Source of the DNA: Corynebacterium ulcerans
GTDB lineage: Bacteria; Actinomycetota; Actinomycetes; Mycobacteriales; Mycobacteriaceae
Direction: 5' to 3'
DNA length: 64,000 nt
Assembly: GCF_900187135.1 (NCBI RefSeq)
Contig: NZ_LT906443.1
Coordinates: 1-64,000 of the forward strand
In this document: positions 29,427-37,865 of the stretch, one piece after another
Layout: each line of letters opens with the position of its first letter
Numbering within the stretch: the stretch's first letter is position 1
Translations under genes and position numbers: made by a program
Notes under the pieces: generated by a model
Databases searched by the model: none
Seen by the model: the letters and a program-made list of their open reading frames with translations, nothing else
Told to the model about the DNA's origin: nothing

Positions 29427-29789
29427 ATGGAAGAAAAAGAGACGCAGTCGTCGGGAGCCGCTAGCCCTGTGTTGTTGGACGAATATTTGCACACTGTGCC
29501 GCGGACGAAAATCTGTGCCACTTTATGGGCGGCAAAAGCGATTCCCGATCGTAATGAGATGAAGTTTTCTAAGCTTCGGGAACTTACCTGTTTGAGTGAA
29601 TCATCACTATCCAAACAATTAAGTTTTCTTGAGTCCGTAGGATATGTGCGTCGGTTTCGTGATTATGGCGCCAGCCGTTCTCAAGATGTTGTGTGGGTGT
29701 CTCTTACAGAAAAGGGGACTCTGAAATACGAGGAATATATGGCTGCGCTGAAGCAACTCTTGCAATCTGGCTGTGGTGGCGGTTTCTGA
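29427..29789 (+). CDS. Winged-helix transcriptional regulator (HTH_34/MarR-like)
   Basis: A 120-residue DNA-binding protein. KFSKLRELTCLSESSLSKQL forms the helix-turn-helix (about residues 49-68), followed by LESVGYVRRFRDYG and the wing ending VSLTEKGTLKYEEY. No effector domain. ATG 29427 is 1 bp after the stop of the membrane protein gene, so the two are coupled; an autoregulated pair is likely. Members of this family often control a neighbouring membrane protein. pfkA follows with its own promoter, so the regulator is probably unrelated to glycolysis. Confidence 0.8.
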   Translation: MEEKETQSSGAASPVLLDEYLHTVPRTKICATLWAAKAIPDRNEMKFSKLRELTCLSESSLSKQLSFLESVGYVRRFRDYGASRSQDVVWVSLTEKGTLKYEEYMAALKQLLQSGCGGGF

Positions 29790-29917
29790 AACCTTGTGCT
29801 GACGTCCGGGGGCTCTGGCCAGGTGATAAATCCCACAGGTTCGAGGGTATTCGCAACAAAAAGAGAACTAGCGGTTTCCGTGCGGGCATAAACAAACACA
29901 AAAGTGGCAGGAAGGAC

Positions 29918-29923
29918 TAGACT
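29918..29923 (+). promoter_or_regulatory. -10 hexamer (TAGACT) of pfkA, leaderless
   Basis: TAGACT lies exactly 7 nt before ATG 29931, which fixes the start at [11 protein letters not shown]. Confidence 0.6.
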
Positions 29924-29930
29924 AAAGCCT

Positions 29931-30959
29931 ATGCGAATTGCGACTTTAACCTCCGGTGGCGATTGTCCCGGACTCAACGCTGTTATCCGCGGTATCGTCC
30001 GCACGTGTTCCGAATATGGTTCTACCGTTGTGGGGTACGAGGACGGTTGGGTTGGTCTCATGGAAGACAAACGCATTCAACTGTACGACGATGAAAATAT
30101 CGATCGTATTCTTTTACGCGGCGGAACGATCTTGGGAACTGGTCGTCTTCACCCAGATAAGTTCAAAGCAGGACTTGAGCAAATTAAAGAGAATCTGGCA
30201 GATGCGGAAATTGACGCATTGATTCCTATCGGCGGCGAAGGCACACTCAAAGGTGCTCAGTGGCTTTCTGATAACGGGATCCCCGTGGTCGGCGTGCCAA
30301 AAACTATTGATAATGATGTCAACGGAACCGATTACACCTTCGGTTTTGACACAGCGGTGTCAGTAGCAACCGATGCCATTGACCGTCTCCATACCACGGC
30401 AGAGTCCCACAACCGCGTGATGATTGTGGAAGTGATGGGACGCCATGTCGGATGGATCGCGCTGCACGCCGGAATGGCAGGCGGGGCGCACTATACAGTC
30501 ATCCCGGAGCAGCCTTTTGATATCAATGAGGTCTGCAAAGCAATGGAACGTCGTTTCCAAATGGGGGAGAAGTACGGAATTATCGTCGTTGCTGAGGGTG
30601 CCTTGCCTAAGGAAGGAACGATGAGCTTTGACCAAGGATGCGTGGATCAGTTTGGCCATCAAACCTTTAACGGCATCGGTCAGGTGATCGGGGAAGAGAT
30701 AAAGAGGCGCCTAGGCCACGATGTGCGTACTACCGTGCTTGGACACATCCAGCGTGGTGGCACCCCAACTGCCTATGATCGTGTCTTGGCAACCCGATAT
30801 GGTGTCCATGCTGCACGTGCATGCCATACGCAGGATTTTGGCAAGATGGTGGCACTTCACGGTGAGCATATTGACTTGATTCCTTTGGAAGAAGCCGTAG
30901 GAACGTTGAAGGTAGTTCCTGAGGCCCGGTATCGGACTGCTAGAGCGCTCTTCGGATAA
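29931..30959 (+). CDS. pfkA: 6-phosphofructokinase PfkA
   Basis: Phosphorylates fructose 6-phosphate. 342 residues. [15 protein letters not shown] is the phosphate loop; GGEGT at residues 101-105 and PKTIDND at 123-129 flank the active site, with catalytic Asp in TIDND. By E. coli numbering Gly104 (typical of ATP enzymes) goes together with Lys124 (typical of PPi enzymes), a mixed signature seen in actinobacterial PFKs, so donor choice is best called ATP by species habit. Start 29931 is set by the -10 box. A terminator follows. It lies between gatA and gatB as in mycobacteria. Confidence 0.95.
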   Translation: MRIATLTSGGDCPGLNAVIRGIVRTCSEYGSTVVGYEDGWVGLMEDKRIQLYDDENIDRILLRGGTILGTGRLHPDKFKAGLEQIKENLADAEIDALIPIGGEGTLKGAQWLSDNGIPVVGVPKTIDNDVNGTDYTFGFDTAVSVATDAIDRLHTTAESHNRVMIVEVMGRHVGWIALHAGMAGGAHYTVIPEQPFDINEVCKAMERRFQMGEKYGIIVVAEGALPKEGTMSFDQGCVDQFGHQTFNGIGQVIGEEIKRRLGHDVRTTVLGHIQRGGTPTAYDRVLATRYGVHAARACHTQDFGKMVALHGEHIDLIPLEEAVGTLKVVPEARYRTARALFG

Positions 30960-30970
30960 AAGACTCGTGG

Positions 30971-31011
30971 TGACCCTTCCTACTTTTAAGCCTAGGAAGG
31001 GTCATTGTTTT
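30971..31011 (+). terminator. Terminator after pfkA
   Basis: Perfect 12-bp stem TGACCCTTCCTA and its complement with a 10-nt loop, then TTGTTTT. Confidence 0.88.
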
Positions 31012-31107
31012 GCTCTGTTAGTTCATGAAAGTTGCATCGAGCTTAAGTACTCGCATGGGGAGCATCGTTCTGACAACCTCAATGAGCCATTAATGGTAGC
31101 GATGAAC

Positions 31108-31113
31108 TAGAAT
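31108..31113 (+). promoter_or_regulatory. -10 hexamer (TAGAAT) of gatB
   Basis: TAGAAT 8 nt before ATG 31122, with no Shine-Dalgarno. Confidence 0.55.
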
Positions 31114-31121
31114 TTCGAGTC

Positions 31122-32627
31122 ATGACCGCTGCAATGTATGACCTGATGGACTTTGATGAGGTCCTGGAGAAATTCGACCCTGTCATGGGCCTTGAAGTTC
31201 ACGTGGAGTTGGCCACTGAAACTAAGATGTTTTCTGCTCCCTCGGCGCATTTTGGTGCCGAGCCTAACGCGAACGTTGACCCAGTTTCCCTAGGGTTGCC
31301 AGGTGCGTTGCCTGTGGTTAACGCCAAAGGCGTTGAGTGGGCTATTAAGATCGGTCTTGCACTGAACTGCCAAATTGCAGAGTCCTCCCGGTTTGCTCGT
31401 AAGAACTACTTTTATCCGGATCAGCCAAAGAACTACCAGATTTCACAATACGACGAGCCTATCGCTTACGATGGCTACCTTGATGTTGTACTGGATGATG
31501 GCACCCCGTGGCGCGTGGAGATCGAGCGCGCGCACATGGAAGAAGACACCGGAAAACTGACTCACCTCGGTGGTGCCGACGGACGTATTCACGGAGCTAC
31601 GGCTTCGCTTGTCGACTGCAACCGTGCAGGTATCCCACTCATCGAGATCGTTACTAAACCAATTGAAGGCGCTGGAGATCGAGCTCCGGAAGTTGCTCGT
31701 GCGTATGTGGGAGCGCTTCGGGATTTGGTGAAAGCTTTGGGCGTTTCTGATGCTCGTATGGATCAGGGATCGATGCGATGCGACGCTAACGTGTCGCTGC
31801 GTCCTGTTGGAACCGTTGAATTTGGTACGCGCACCGAGACCAAGAACATTAACTCCTTGAAGTCCGTTGAGCAGGCAGTGCGTTTTGAGATGCAGCGTCA
31901 GGCTCAGGTTTTGGAAGACGGTGGGACGATCGATCAGGAGACGCGCCACTATCAAGAAACCGACGGGACCACGTCCAAGGGACGTCCTAAAGAAACTGCT
32001 GAAGACTACCGCTACTTCAATGACCCAGACCTCCCACCGGTTATCGCACCGCGTGAATGGGTGGAGGAAATCCGTTCGACGCTTCCTGAACTTCCTTGGG
32101 TACGTCGTGCGCGTATCCAGCAGGAGTGGAACCTCAAAGACGAGGAGATGCGTGACCTCGTTAACGCAGGCGCGCTTGATCTGATCGTTGAAACTGTCGA
32201 GGCAGGCGCCACCCCAGCAGAGGCTCGTTCTTGGTGGGTTGCTTACTTGTCACAGAAAGCAAACGAGCAAGGAACAGACCTTGACGCTTTGCCGATTAGC
32301 GCAGCTCAGGTGGCTCGCGTAGCCGCTTTGGTTAAAGAAGGAAAACTGACCAATAAGCTGGCGCGCCAGGCTGTCGACGGCGTCCTTGTCGGTGAAGGCG
32401 ACGTTGATCAGGTCGTTGCTTCTCGTGGTTTGGAGGTTGTGCGTGACGACGGTGCAATTGAAAAGGCCGTTGAAGAAGCACTAGCCGCTAATCCCGATAT
32501 CGTAGAAAAGTACCGAGCTGGAAACACCAAGGTCACAGGGGCAATCGTCGGAGCAGTGATGAAGGCTACCCGAGGTAAAGCTGACCCAGCTCAAGTAAAT
32601 AAGCTCATCGCGGAGAAGCTTGCCTAA
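31122..32627 (+). CDS. gatB: Aspartyl/glutamyl-tRNA amidotransferase subunit B
   Basis: Kinase/transamidase subunit of GatCAB; it phosphorylates the tRNA-bound acid and receives ammonia from GatA. The 501-residue protein has the catalytic domain with [37 protein letters not shown] and the [13 protein letters not shown] signature, then [13 protein letters not shown], and a C-terminal YqeY-like tRNA-binding domain (about 350-500). It is split from gatCA by about 8 kb including pfkA. Transcribed alone with a leaderless-type promoter. High certainty. Confidence 0.97.
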   Translation: MTAAMYDLMDFDEVLEKFDPVMGLEVHVELATETKMFSAPSAHFGAEPNANVDPVSLGLPGALPVVNAKGVEWAIKIGLALNCQIAESSRFARKNYFYPDQPKNYQISQYDEPIAYDGYLDVVLDDGTPWRVEIERAHMEEDTGKLTHLGGADGRIHGATASLVDCNRAGIPLIEIVTKPIEGAGDRAPEVARAYVGALRDLVKALGVSDARMDQGSMRCDANVSLRPVGTVEFGTRTETKNINSLKSVEQAVRFEMQRQAQVLEDGGTIDQETRHYQETDGTTSKGRPKETAEDYRYFNDPDLPPVIAPREWVEEIRSTLPELPWVRRARIQQEWNLKDEEMRDLVNAGALDLIVETVEAGATPAEARSWWVAYLSQKANEQGTDLDALPISAAQVARVAALVKEGKLTNKLARQAVDGVLVGEGDVDQVVASRGLEVVRDDGAIEKAVEEALAANPDIVEKYRAGNTKVTGAIVGAVMKATRGKADPAQVNKLIAEKLA

Positions 32628-32664
32628 TTGGGCTAAAAGAGCAATGATTCCGCGCTGCTAAAAA

Positions 32665-32728
32665 CGCAATGAGGCGTGCCACGATAGCTAGTAAAAATCC
32701 ACTAGCTATCGTGGCACGCCTCATTGTG
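32665..32728 (+). repeat. Perfect 25-bp hairpin between gatB and the reductase gene
   Basis: Inverted repeat of 25 perfect base pairs (27 with one G-U): left arm 32665-32691, loop of 10 nt, right arm 32702-32728. On the plus strand no U-tract follows; the minus strand would have TTTTT after the stem. It may still end gatB transcription, but its polarity fits a minus-strand terminator or an RNA processing site better. Confidence 0.85.
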
Positions 32729-32806
32729 CTTGGTCATTGGATTAAAATTCAAAGGTGTTGTATTTGTCCTCGACAACGAGCGGTGAGTGAGCGCACACTG
32801 GTAGGT

Positions 32807-33922
32807 ATGACATATTCAAGAGAAACAGAACCTGTATACGTTCCTGCCGCGGATCGCTACAAGGATATGGAATATCGGATTGTCGGGCAGTCAGGGCTGA
32901 GACTTCCTGCTATTAGTCTCGGGTTTTGGCATAACTTTGGAGACGACAAGCCGCTAGCAACACAGCGCGCAATTGTTCATCGTGCGTTTGATCGGGGAAT
33001 CACTCATTTTGATCTGGCCAACAATTACGGCCCACCTGCAGGATCTGCGGAGAAGAATTTTGGTCGAATTTTTTCGGAGGATCTCAAGGCGTATCGCGAT
33101 GAGATAGTGATCTCAAGCAAAGCCGGTTGGAATATGGGGGCGGGTCCTTATAGTTTCGGTGGATCGCGGAAGTATCTGATGGATTCTCTGGATGCTTCTT
33201 TATCGCGGCTGGGCCTCGATCACGTGGATATTTTCTATCACCATCGCCCGGACCCAGACACCCCGTTGGAGGAAACGGTATACGCGCTGCGCGATATTGT
33301 GGCCTCGGGTAAGGCCCGCTATGTGGGAATCTCATCATACGGTGCAGAGCTCACTAGTGAGGCTGCGACGATGATGGCAGAAGAGGGCTGCCCGTTGCTT
33401 ATTCATCAGCCGAGTTATTCCATTTTGAATCGCTGGGTGGAAGAACCCGGTGAAGACGGTGATTCCCTCCTGGAATCTGCTGCTGATTCTGGTCTTGGGG
33501 TTATCGCGTTTTCACCTCTGGCGCAAGGGTTGCTGACTGACCGTTACTTGGATGGGATTCCAGAAAACTCGCGTGCTGCGGCTGGGAAGTCTTTGGGAAC
33601 GGACATGCTTTCTCCTAGCAACCTCGAGATGGTGGCCAAACTCAATGAGATTGCCAAGAGGCGTGGGCAGACCCTTGCGCAGATGGCAATTGCATGGGTG
33701 TTGCGAGAGCAAGGAGATTACGGGGTAGAGACCGTTACTAGTGCGTTAATTGGAGCTTCTTCAGTTGAACAGCTAGATCAAAACATTGATGCGCTCAACA
33801 ATCTGAGCTTTACCACTGAAGAACTCAATGAAATCGATACGATTGCTAACGACGGCGGGATCAATATCTGGGCTGGAGCAACGAAATCGAAGACTCACGG
33901 TTCGGACTCTGAGCCTCAGTAA
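32807..33922 (+). CDS. Aldo/keto reductase, YghZ (AKR14) type
   Basis: NADPH-dependent reductase resembling YghZ, L-glyceraldehyde 3-phosphate/methylglyoxal reductase. 371 residues. The tetrad residues are in DLANNYGPPAGSAE (Asp, Tyr), ISSKAGW (Lys) and FYHHRPD (His). GMEYR-like first strand MEYRIVGQSGLRLPAISLG and the C-terminal ALIGASSVEQLDQN (NADPH-binding) are typical. ATG 32807 (MTYSRETEPVYVPA) is chosen; a longer frame would run through the preceding hairpin. It faces lysE across a bidirectional terminator. Detoxification of reactive aldehydes is the likely role. Confidence 0.9.
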   Translation: MTYSRETEPVYVPAADRYKDMEYRIVGQSGLRLPAISLGFWHNFGDDKPLATQRAIVHRAFDRGITHFDLANNYGPPAGSAEKNFGRIFSEDLKAYRDEIVISSKAGWNMGAGPYSFGGSRKYLMDSLDASLSRLGLDHVDIFYHHRPDPDTPLEETVYALRDIVASGKARYVGISSYGAELTSEAATMMAEEGCPLLIHQPSYSILNRWVEEPGEDGDSLLESAADSGLGVIAFSPLAQGLLTDRYLDGIPENSRAAAGKSLGTDMLSPSNLEMVAKLNEIAKRRGQTLAQMAIAWVLREQGDYGVETVTSALIGASSVEQLDQNIDALNNLSFTTEELNEIDTIANDGGINIWAGATKSKTHGSDSEPQ

Positions 33923-33930
33923 AATACTGT

Positions 33931-33962
33931 AAAAAGGGGAGAGGGCACGCTGCCTTCTCCCC
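33931..33962. terminator. Bidirectional terminator between reductase gene and lysE
   Basis: Stem GGGGAGAGGGCA / TGCCTTCTCCCC (12 bp, one G-U, 3-nt loop); five A before it give a U-tract for lysE on the minus strand. Confidence 0.8.
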
Positions 33963-33970
33963 TCACTCAG

Positions 33971-34705
33971 TTAGTGCATCAGCAAACGGAAGCACATGAT
34001 GAACATGATGATGCCGATGGCTATGTTGATGTAGCGCCAAACTGTCGGACGAGCAAGTACATGCGCAAATCGGAGTGACGTAAATCCGATGAATGGGAAC
34101 CATACAAAGCTTGCCGCGAGAGCACCGGAAGCGAAGACCCAGCGCCCGGTTTCTCCATGCTGATTCGCGATGCCTCCGAGCATCACTAAAACGTCGATGT
34201 AAGCGGCAGGGTTAAGCCACGTAAAAGCAAGCGCTGCCAAGACGGGCTTGGCCCAGGGACGGGGGTCGTGTGCCTTGTTCTGCTGTTCCGTGGAACGTCG
34301 TGAAGGCGTTCCTATACGCGTTTTAGGGGCAGTAATCAGGCTAGAGCTGCCGTGTTGCTGGGAATACATTTCGGAGCTTTCGGCGTACTCGGGCTCTGAT
34401 TCTTCCACAGTGAGGGCGTCGCCACGTCGTTTAAGAGCGTCCCTCCAACAGCTAATACCGAAGTACAAGAGATACGCGGCACCGAGCCACTTCAACGCCA
34501 CGAGGGCTACCGGCGCGCGTTCCACAAGCGCACCAACGCCTGCTGTGCCACCAAAGATCAGGATGACATCGGAAATGATGCAGACCAGAAGCACGGCCAG
34601 GACGCCCTCACGTTTGACGCCCTGTCTAATAATGAGAGCATTTTGCGGGCCGATGGCAACAATAAGGGACAAACCCATCAGGAATCCAGCGATTGCAATA
34701 CTCAT
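33971..34705 (-). CDS. lysE: L-lysine/arginine exporter LysE
   Basis: Exports surplus basic amino acids. The 244-residue protein has about five to six helices: FLMGLSLIVAIGPQNALIIRQG (the LysE signature at the N terminus), VLLVCIISDVILIFGGTAGVG, ALKWLGAAYLLYFGISCWRD, then a polar loop of about 45 residues and PVLAALAFTWLNPAAYIDVLVMLGG with the conserved NPAAYIDV, and the C-terminal helix. The polar loop (about 100-145) is somewhat longer than usual. It is divergent from lysG with 70 bp between them, the usual regulatory arrangement. Confidence 0.94.
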   Translation of the reverse strand: MSIAIAGFLMGLSLIVAIGPQNALIIRQGVKREGVLAVLLVCIISDVILIFGGTAGVGALVERAPVALVALKWLGAAYLLYFGISCWRDALKRRGDALTVEESEPEYAESSEMYSQQHGSSSLITAPKTRIGTPSRRSTEQQNKAHDPRPWAKPVLAALAFTWLNPAAYIDVLVMLGGIANQHGETGRWVFASGALAASFVWFPFIGFTSLRFAHVLARPTVWRYINIAIGIIMFIMCFRLLMH

Positions 34706-34763
34706 GTCTCAAGAATGCACCGTGCAGTAATGTTAAGTAAAATGAATGATTTTACACTTGGTT

Positions 34764-34769
34764 TAGAAT
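34764..34769 (+). promoter_or_regulatory. -10 hexamer (TAGAAT) of lysG in the lysE-lysG gap
   Basis: TAGAAT 6 nt before ATG 34776. The 70-bp gap 34706-34775 must also hold the lysE promoter and the LysG site; AT-rich dyad-like sequence AATGAATGATTTTAC is at 34741-34755. Confidence 0.5.
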
Positions 34770-34775
34770 AGCTTC

Positions 34776-35666
34776 ATGAACCCACTTCACCTGCAAACAT
34801 TGTCCGCGATTATCGATGAGGGAAGCTTTGAAGACGCAGCCTCCATTTTGGGGGTCTCGCCGTCCGCGGTAAGTCAGAGAATTAAGGCGCTAGAGAAAGA
34901 GATTGGCCGGGTGGTCATTCGTCGAACCTCGCCTCCTACTCCCACCGATGCGGGCACGATCCTGCTCCACACCGCGCGCAGAATGGAACTACTACAGGCT
35001 GAGGCAAACGCTCAGCTCCACGAGCGTATCGACCGCGTCCCGCTGACCGTGGCAGTCAACGCGGATTCGTTATCTGAGTGGTTTAAGCCAGTGCTTGCCG
35101 ACGTCGCACGATGGGATTCAGCTACCTTGCATGTTCGGGTCGACGACGAGGCTTATTCGCTTGACCTTCTCAAACGTGGAGATGTGCTCGGTGCAGTTAC
35201 CGGTGAGGCCAAAGCTGCATCGGGTTGTGAGTCAATTGCGCTGGGAGCATTCCACTACGTATCAGTGGCAAACCCATGGCTTTTAGATCGCTACACCCAT
35301 CAAGATGGGACAGTGGACTGGAATACGATGCCGGTGCTGCGTTTTGGCCCACGGGATGCGTTGCAGGATAGAGATCTTGAACGCAGGTTAGGTCAGGTAC
35401 CGCGTCGGCGTCGAGTGTCTGAAATACCTTCTGTAGAAGCGTTTTTCGAAGCGGCTCGGGTGGGGTTGGGGTGGGCATTGCTGCCGGAATCTCAGGCTGC
35501 GCCTTTGCTGGAAAGTGGTGAAGTGGTCATGCTGGATTCCACTGTTTTTGAAGTGCCGCTGTATTGGCAGCGGTGGCGGCTAGAGTCGCCGTCCCTTGAC
35601 CGACTTACGGAGTCGGTCATCTCGGCTGCGTCGCAGGTATTGCGCCCCATGAGTGGTGCAGCGTAA
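34776..35666 (+). CDS. lysG: LysR-type regulator LysG
   Basis: Activates lysE when Lys, Arg or (for some species) His accumulate. 296 residues. N-terminal LysR HTH: LHLQTLSAIIDEGSFEDAAS, then VSPSAVSQRIKALE; effector domain follows (PLTVAVNADSLSEWFKPVLA, the amino-acid-binding start of ArgP/LysG proteins). Divergent from its target lysE. It ends 7 bp from the convergent GST-like gene, and a small hairpin with a T-run inside that gene's 3' end could stop it. Confidence 0.93.
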   Translation: MNPLHLQTLSAIIDEGSFEDAASILGVSPSAVSQRIKALEKEIGRVVIRRTSPPTPTDAGTILLHTARRMELLQAEANAQLHERIDRVPLTVAVNADSLSEWFKPVLADVARWDSATLHVRVDDEAYSLDLLKRGDVLGAVTGEAKAASGCESIALGAFHYVSVANPWLLDRYTHQDGTVDWNTMPVLRFGPRDALQDRDLERRLGQVPRRRRVSEIPSVEAFFEAARVGLGWALLPESQAAPLLESGEVVMLDSTVFEVPLYWQRWRLESPSLDRLTESVISAASQVLRPMSGAA

Positions 35667-35673
35667 CGGGATA

Positions 35674-36816
35674 TTAGGAGTGAGGAGTGTGCGCCTGTCC
35701 GGGGACGGGATTTTTTAGACACTCTGAGTAGGAGAGTGGAGTGGGGAGTGAAACACCTTCACGGAAAGGTGTGCCGTCGAAAGCTTCCCGATGATGCTCT
35801 GTGAAGAATTGGGCAAAGTCGGGGCCATTGGGCACGATCTGATTGGGGTTTATGTCAGCATGGGTAATGTAGTAGTGCTGCTTGATTTCATAGAAATCGG
35901 TGGTGTCGCCGAACCCGGGGGTTTGAAAGAGATCCCGTAGGTATCCCCAGATCATGGGCATTTCCGTAATTTTATTGCGATTGCACTTGAAATGACCGTG
36001 GTATACCGCGTCGAATCTGATGAGCGTGGTGTAAAGGTAAATATCTGCGAGCGTAATATGACGGCCTACGAGGTATCTCTGGGAAGAGAGCCGCTTTTCG
36101 ATGATGTCGAGAGCGGAGAAAAGTCGATCGTAGGCTGCATCATAAGCTTTTTGAGTTCCCGCAAATCCACATCTATAGACTCCGTTGTTGATCTCGGTGA
36201 ACATAAACTTTGTTAGTGTGTCGATGTCTTTGCGCAGCTCTAACGGGTAGAGGTCTGGCGCGCCGGGACGCTCGTATGCGGACCATTGATCGTTAAGATC
36301 GGGCACCATGCTGGGGTAATCGTTGGTGATTACTTTTCCTGAAGCAATCTCGACGATCACCGGAACGGTGATCCCGCGTGAGTAATTGGGGAATCGCTTG
36401 AGGTAGGCGTCGCGAAGCCTTGGTATGTCGAGGACAGGATCAACTTTTCCTGGGTCGAGATCGAACGTCCAAGAGCGCCAATCGTGGGTTGGTCCTGCTA
36501 ACCCAAGAGAGATAGCATCTTCAAGACCTTTCAGGCGGCGTGTGATTACTGCTCTGTGTGCCCACGGGCAGGCTCGGGCAACGATGAGGCGATAACGTCC
36601 AGGCTCAACGGGCCAGAGCGTTCGACCGTCTTTTTGCGGCGTGGGGTGGTCAACGGTGGAGAGAATGCGATCGTCGATATAAAGGGTGTCGCGTTGGAAC
36701 TCTCCGCCGTTATCTTTGGATGTGTAGCTTTCGTAGCCGTCGAAGTCTTCACTGTGTGTGCTGGTGTTCTCTGGTTCCTCTTCTGGGGAATTGGGATGTA
36801 AGGGTGCTGGTGACAT
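35674..36816 (-). CDS. Glutathionyl-hydroquinone reductase-like protein (GST, mycothiol lineage)
   Basis: Homologue of YqjG/ECM4-type S-glutathionyl-hydroquinone reductases; actinobacteria lack glutathione, so mycothiol is the likely thiol. 380 residues. After a polar N terminus, the thioredoxin-like domain has the active-site cysteine in RACPWAHRAVITRRLKGL (Cys83), then PVLDIPRLRDAYLKR and the all-helical C-terminal domain. ATG 36816 is preferred because TATACT lies exactly 7 nt upstream; a longer frame begins at 36891. Role would be reduction of thiol-quinone adducts. Family firm, partner inferred. Confidence 0.85.
   Translation of the reverse strand: MSPAPLHPNSPEEEPENTSTHSEDFDGYESYTSKDNGGEFQRDTLYIDDRILSTVDHPTPQKDGRTLWPVEPGRYRLIVARACPWAHRAVITRRLKGLEDAISLGLAGPTHDWRSWTFDLDPGKVDPVLDIPRLRDAYLKRFPNYSRGITVPVIVEIASGKVITNDYPSMVPDLNDQWSAYERPGAPDLYPLELRKDIDTLTKFMFTEINNGVYRCGFAGTQKAYDAAYDRLFSALDIIEKRLSSQRYLVGRHITLADIYLYTTLIRFDAVYHGHFKCNRNKITEMPMIWGYLRDLFQTPGFGDTTDFYEIKQHYYITHADINPNQIVPNGPDFAQFFTEHHREAFDGTPFREGVSLPTPLSYSECLKNPVPGQAHTPHS
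35694..35716 (+). terminator. Possible lysG terminator
   Basis: Six-bp stem (CCTGTC / GACGGG) with a 4-nt loop followed by a run of six T, inside the 3' end of the convergent GST-like gene. Confidence 0.4.
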
Positions 36817-36823
36817 GTCATCA

Positions 36824-36829
36824 AGTATA
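36824..36829 (-). promoter_or_regulatory. -10 hexamer (TATACT) of the GST-like gene, leaderless
   Basis: Minus-strand TATACT exactly 7 nt before ATG 36816. Confidence 0.6.
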
Positions 36830-36892
36830 GATTTTTTAATATTAAATTCGTGATAAAATCCCGCTAAAGGCGTGAGATTTTTTACATGCAAT

Positions 36893-36954
36893 CGTTGGCA
36901 TGAACTGTTACGTTTAAATCATTCGTTGGCATGAACTGTTACGTTTAAATCATT
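36893..36954 (+). repeat. Exact 31-bp tandem duplication before the secreted nuclease gene
   Basis: Two identical copies at 36893-36923 and 36924-36954, the second touching the ATG at 36955. Each copy contains TTGGCA and TTTAAAT, so promoter-like elements are duplicated. Confidence 0.95.
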
Positions 36955-37776
36955 ATGAATATGAGAACCAATAACCTGCCCCGTGCAATAAAACGAGCGT
37001 TTATTCGTGCGACGATCCTGTCCCTCGCGATCGTAACGAGCATTGGTCTGTTTTCTGGAAATCTCACAGATGCTTTTAGCCAGTGGGTATCCAATGCTGA
37101 TGCTGCAGATTCGCAGGATGCGCCCCTACCTCTCATTGACGCGCAACCGCTCCCGGCTCAAGAGGCGCCTCAAGAGGGGATCGCCCCTGAAACTTTCGTG
37201 GCAACTGCCGATGCCGCAACGCTGGAATCGCTTCCTATCGACGATGCCCTCGGGGGAAAACCAATATACAACCGGGACCACTTTGGTCAAGCCTGGAGTG
37301 ATGACGTGGATGTTGAAGGTGGGCATAATGGTTGCGACACCAGAAACGACATCTTGCGTCGAGATCTCACCGACATAGTTGTTCGGAATAAGACCAGAGA
37401 TTGTGTTATAGAAAAAGGAAAATTGGTAGACCCTTATACCGGAAGCACTATTAACTTTGTCCGCGGTGGAAAGAAAAAACACGGCGTAGATATCGACCAT
37501 ATCGTTCCGTTAGCCAACGCTTGGTACGCCGGCGCATACACGTGGGACGAGCAAAAGCGTCGTAACTTTGCCAACGATCCGATCAACTTGGTGGCCACGT
37601 CGCTGGAAGCAAACCGCATTAAGAAAGCAAAAACTGCAGACCAATGGATGCCATCAAATAAAGCATTCACATGTGAGTACGCACAGCGTCAGATCCGAGT
37701 AAAGTCTTTGTACGCTCTTACCGTAACAACCCGAGAAAAAGCTGCCTTAGCGGGAGCATTGAAGTCCTGTTCCTAG
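36955..37776 (+). CDS. Secreted HNH nuclease, DUF1524 (GmrSD C-terminal) domain
   Basis: A 273-residue exported nuclease. Residues 1-33 form a signal peptide or anchor (basic NMRTNNLPRAIKRAF, then hydrophobic ATILSLAIVTSIGLFSG). A Pro/Ala-rich linker precedes the C-terminal DUF1524 HNH domain: CDTRNDILRRDL, then GVDIDHIVPLANAWYAG (catalytic His), NDPINLVATSLEANRIKKAK and the KTADQWMPS end. This is the intracellular-restriction-type domain reused for secretion in Corynebacterium. Start at ATG 36955 or 36961. Role could be DNA scavenging or defence against foreign DNA outside the cell. The catalytic core is intact. Confidence 0.87.
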   Translation: MNMRTNNLPRAIKRAFIRATILSLAIVTSIGLFSGNLTDAFSQWVSNADAADSQDAPLPLIDAQPLPAQEAPQEGIAPETFVATADAATLESLPIDDALGGKPIYNRDHFGQAWSDDVDVEGGHNGCDTRNDILRRDLTDIVVRNKTRDCVIEKGKLVDPYTGSTINFVRGGKKKHGVDIDHIVPLANAWYAGAYTWDEQKRRNFANDPINLVATSLEANRIKKAKTADQWMPSNKAFTCEYAQRQIRVKSLYALTVTTREKAALAGALKSCS

Positions 37777-37852
37777 ACTATCTGCCCGGATGCATCTAAA
37801 ATTTAACGTCCGGGCGCGCCGAGGACTTCCCCTCTTCTTCAAGTTTTTCGCA

Positions 37853-37858
37853 TATTCT
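37853..37858 (+). promoter_or_regulatory. -10 hexamer (TATTCT) of the DoxX gene, leaderless
   Basis: TATTCT exactly 7 nt before ATG 37866. Confidence 0.55.
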
Positions 37859-37865
37859 GGGGCGC

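Noticed and set aside
32669-32806. N-terminal extension of the aldo/keto reductase
   Set aside because: It runs through the 25-bp hairpin; the AKR fold begins after 32807.
34248-34730. Antisense frame over lysE
   Set aside because: Shadow of LysE coding; no homology and no start signals.
36893-36954. 31-bp repeat as a CRISPR or transposon end
   Set aside because: Only two direct copies without spacers, no cas genes, no transposase; it is a tandem duplication.
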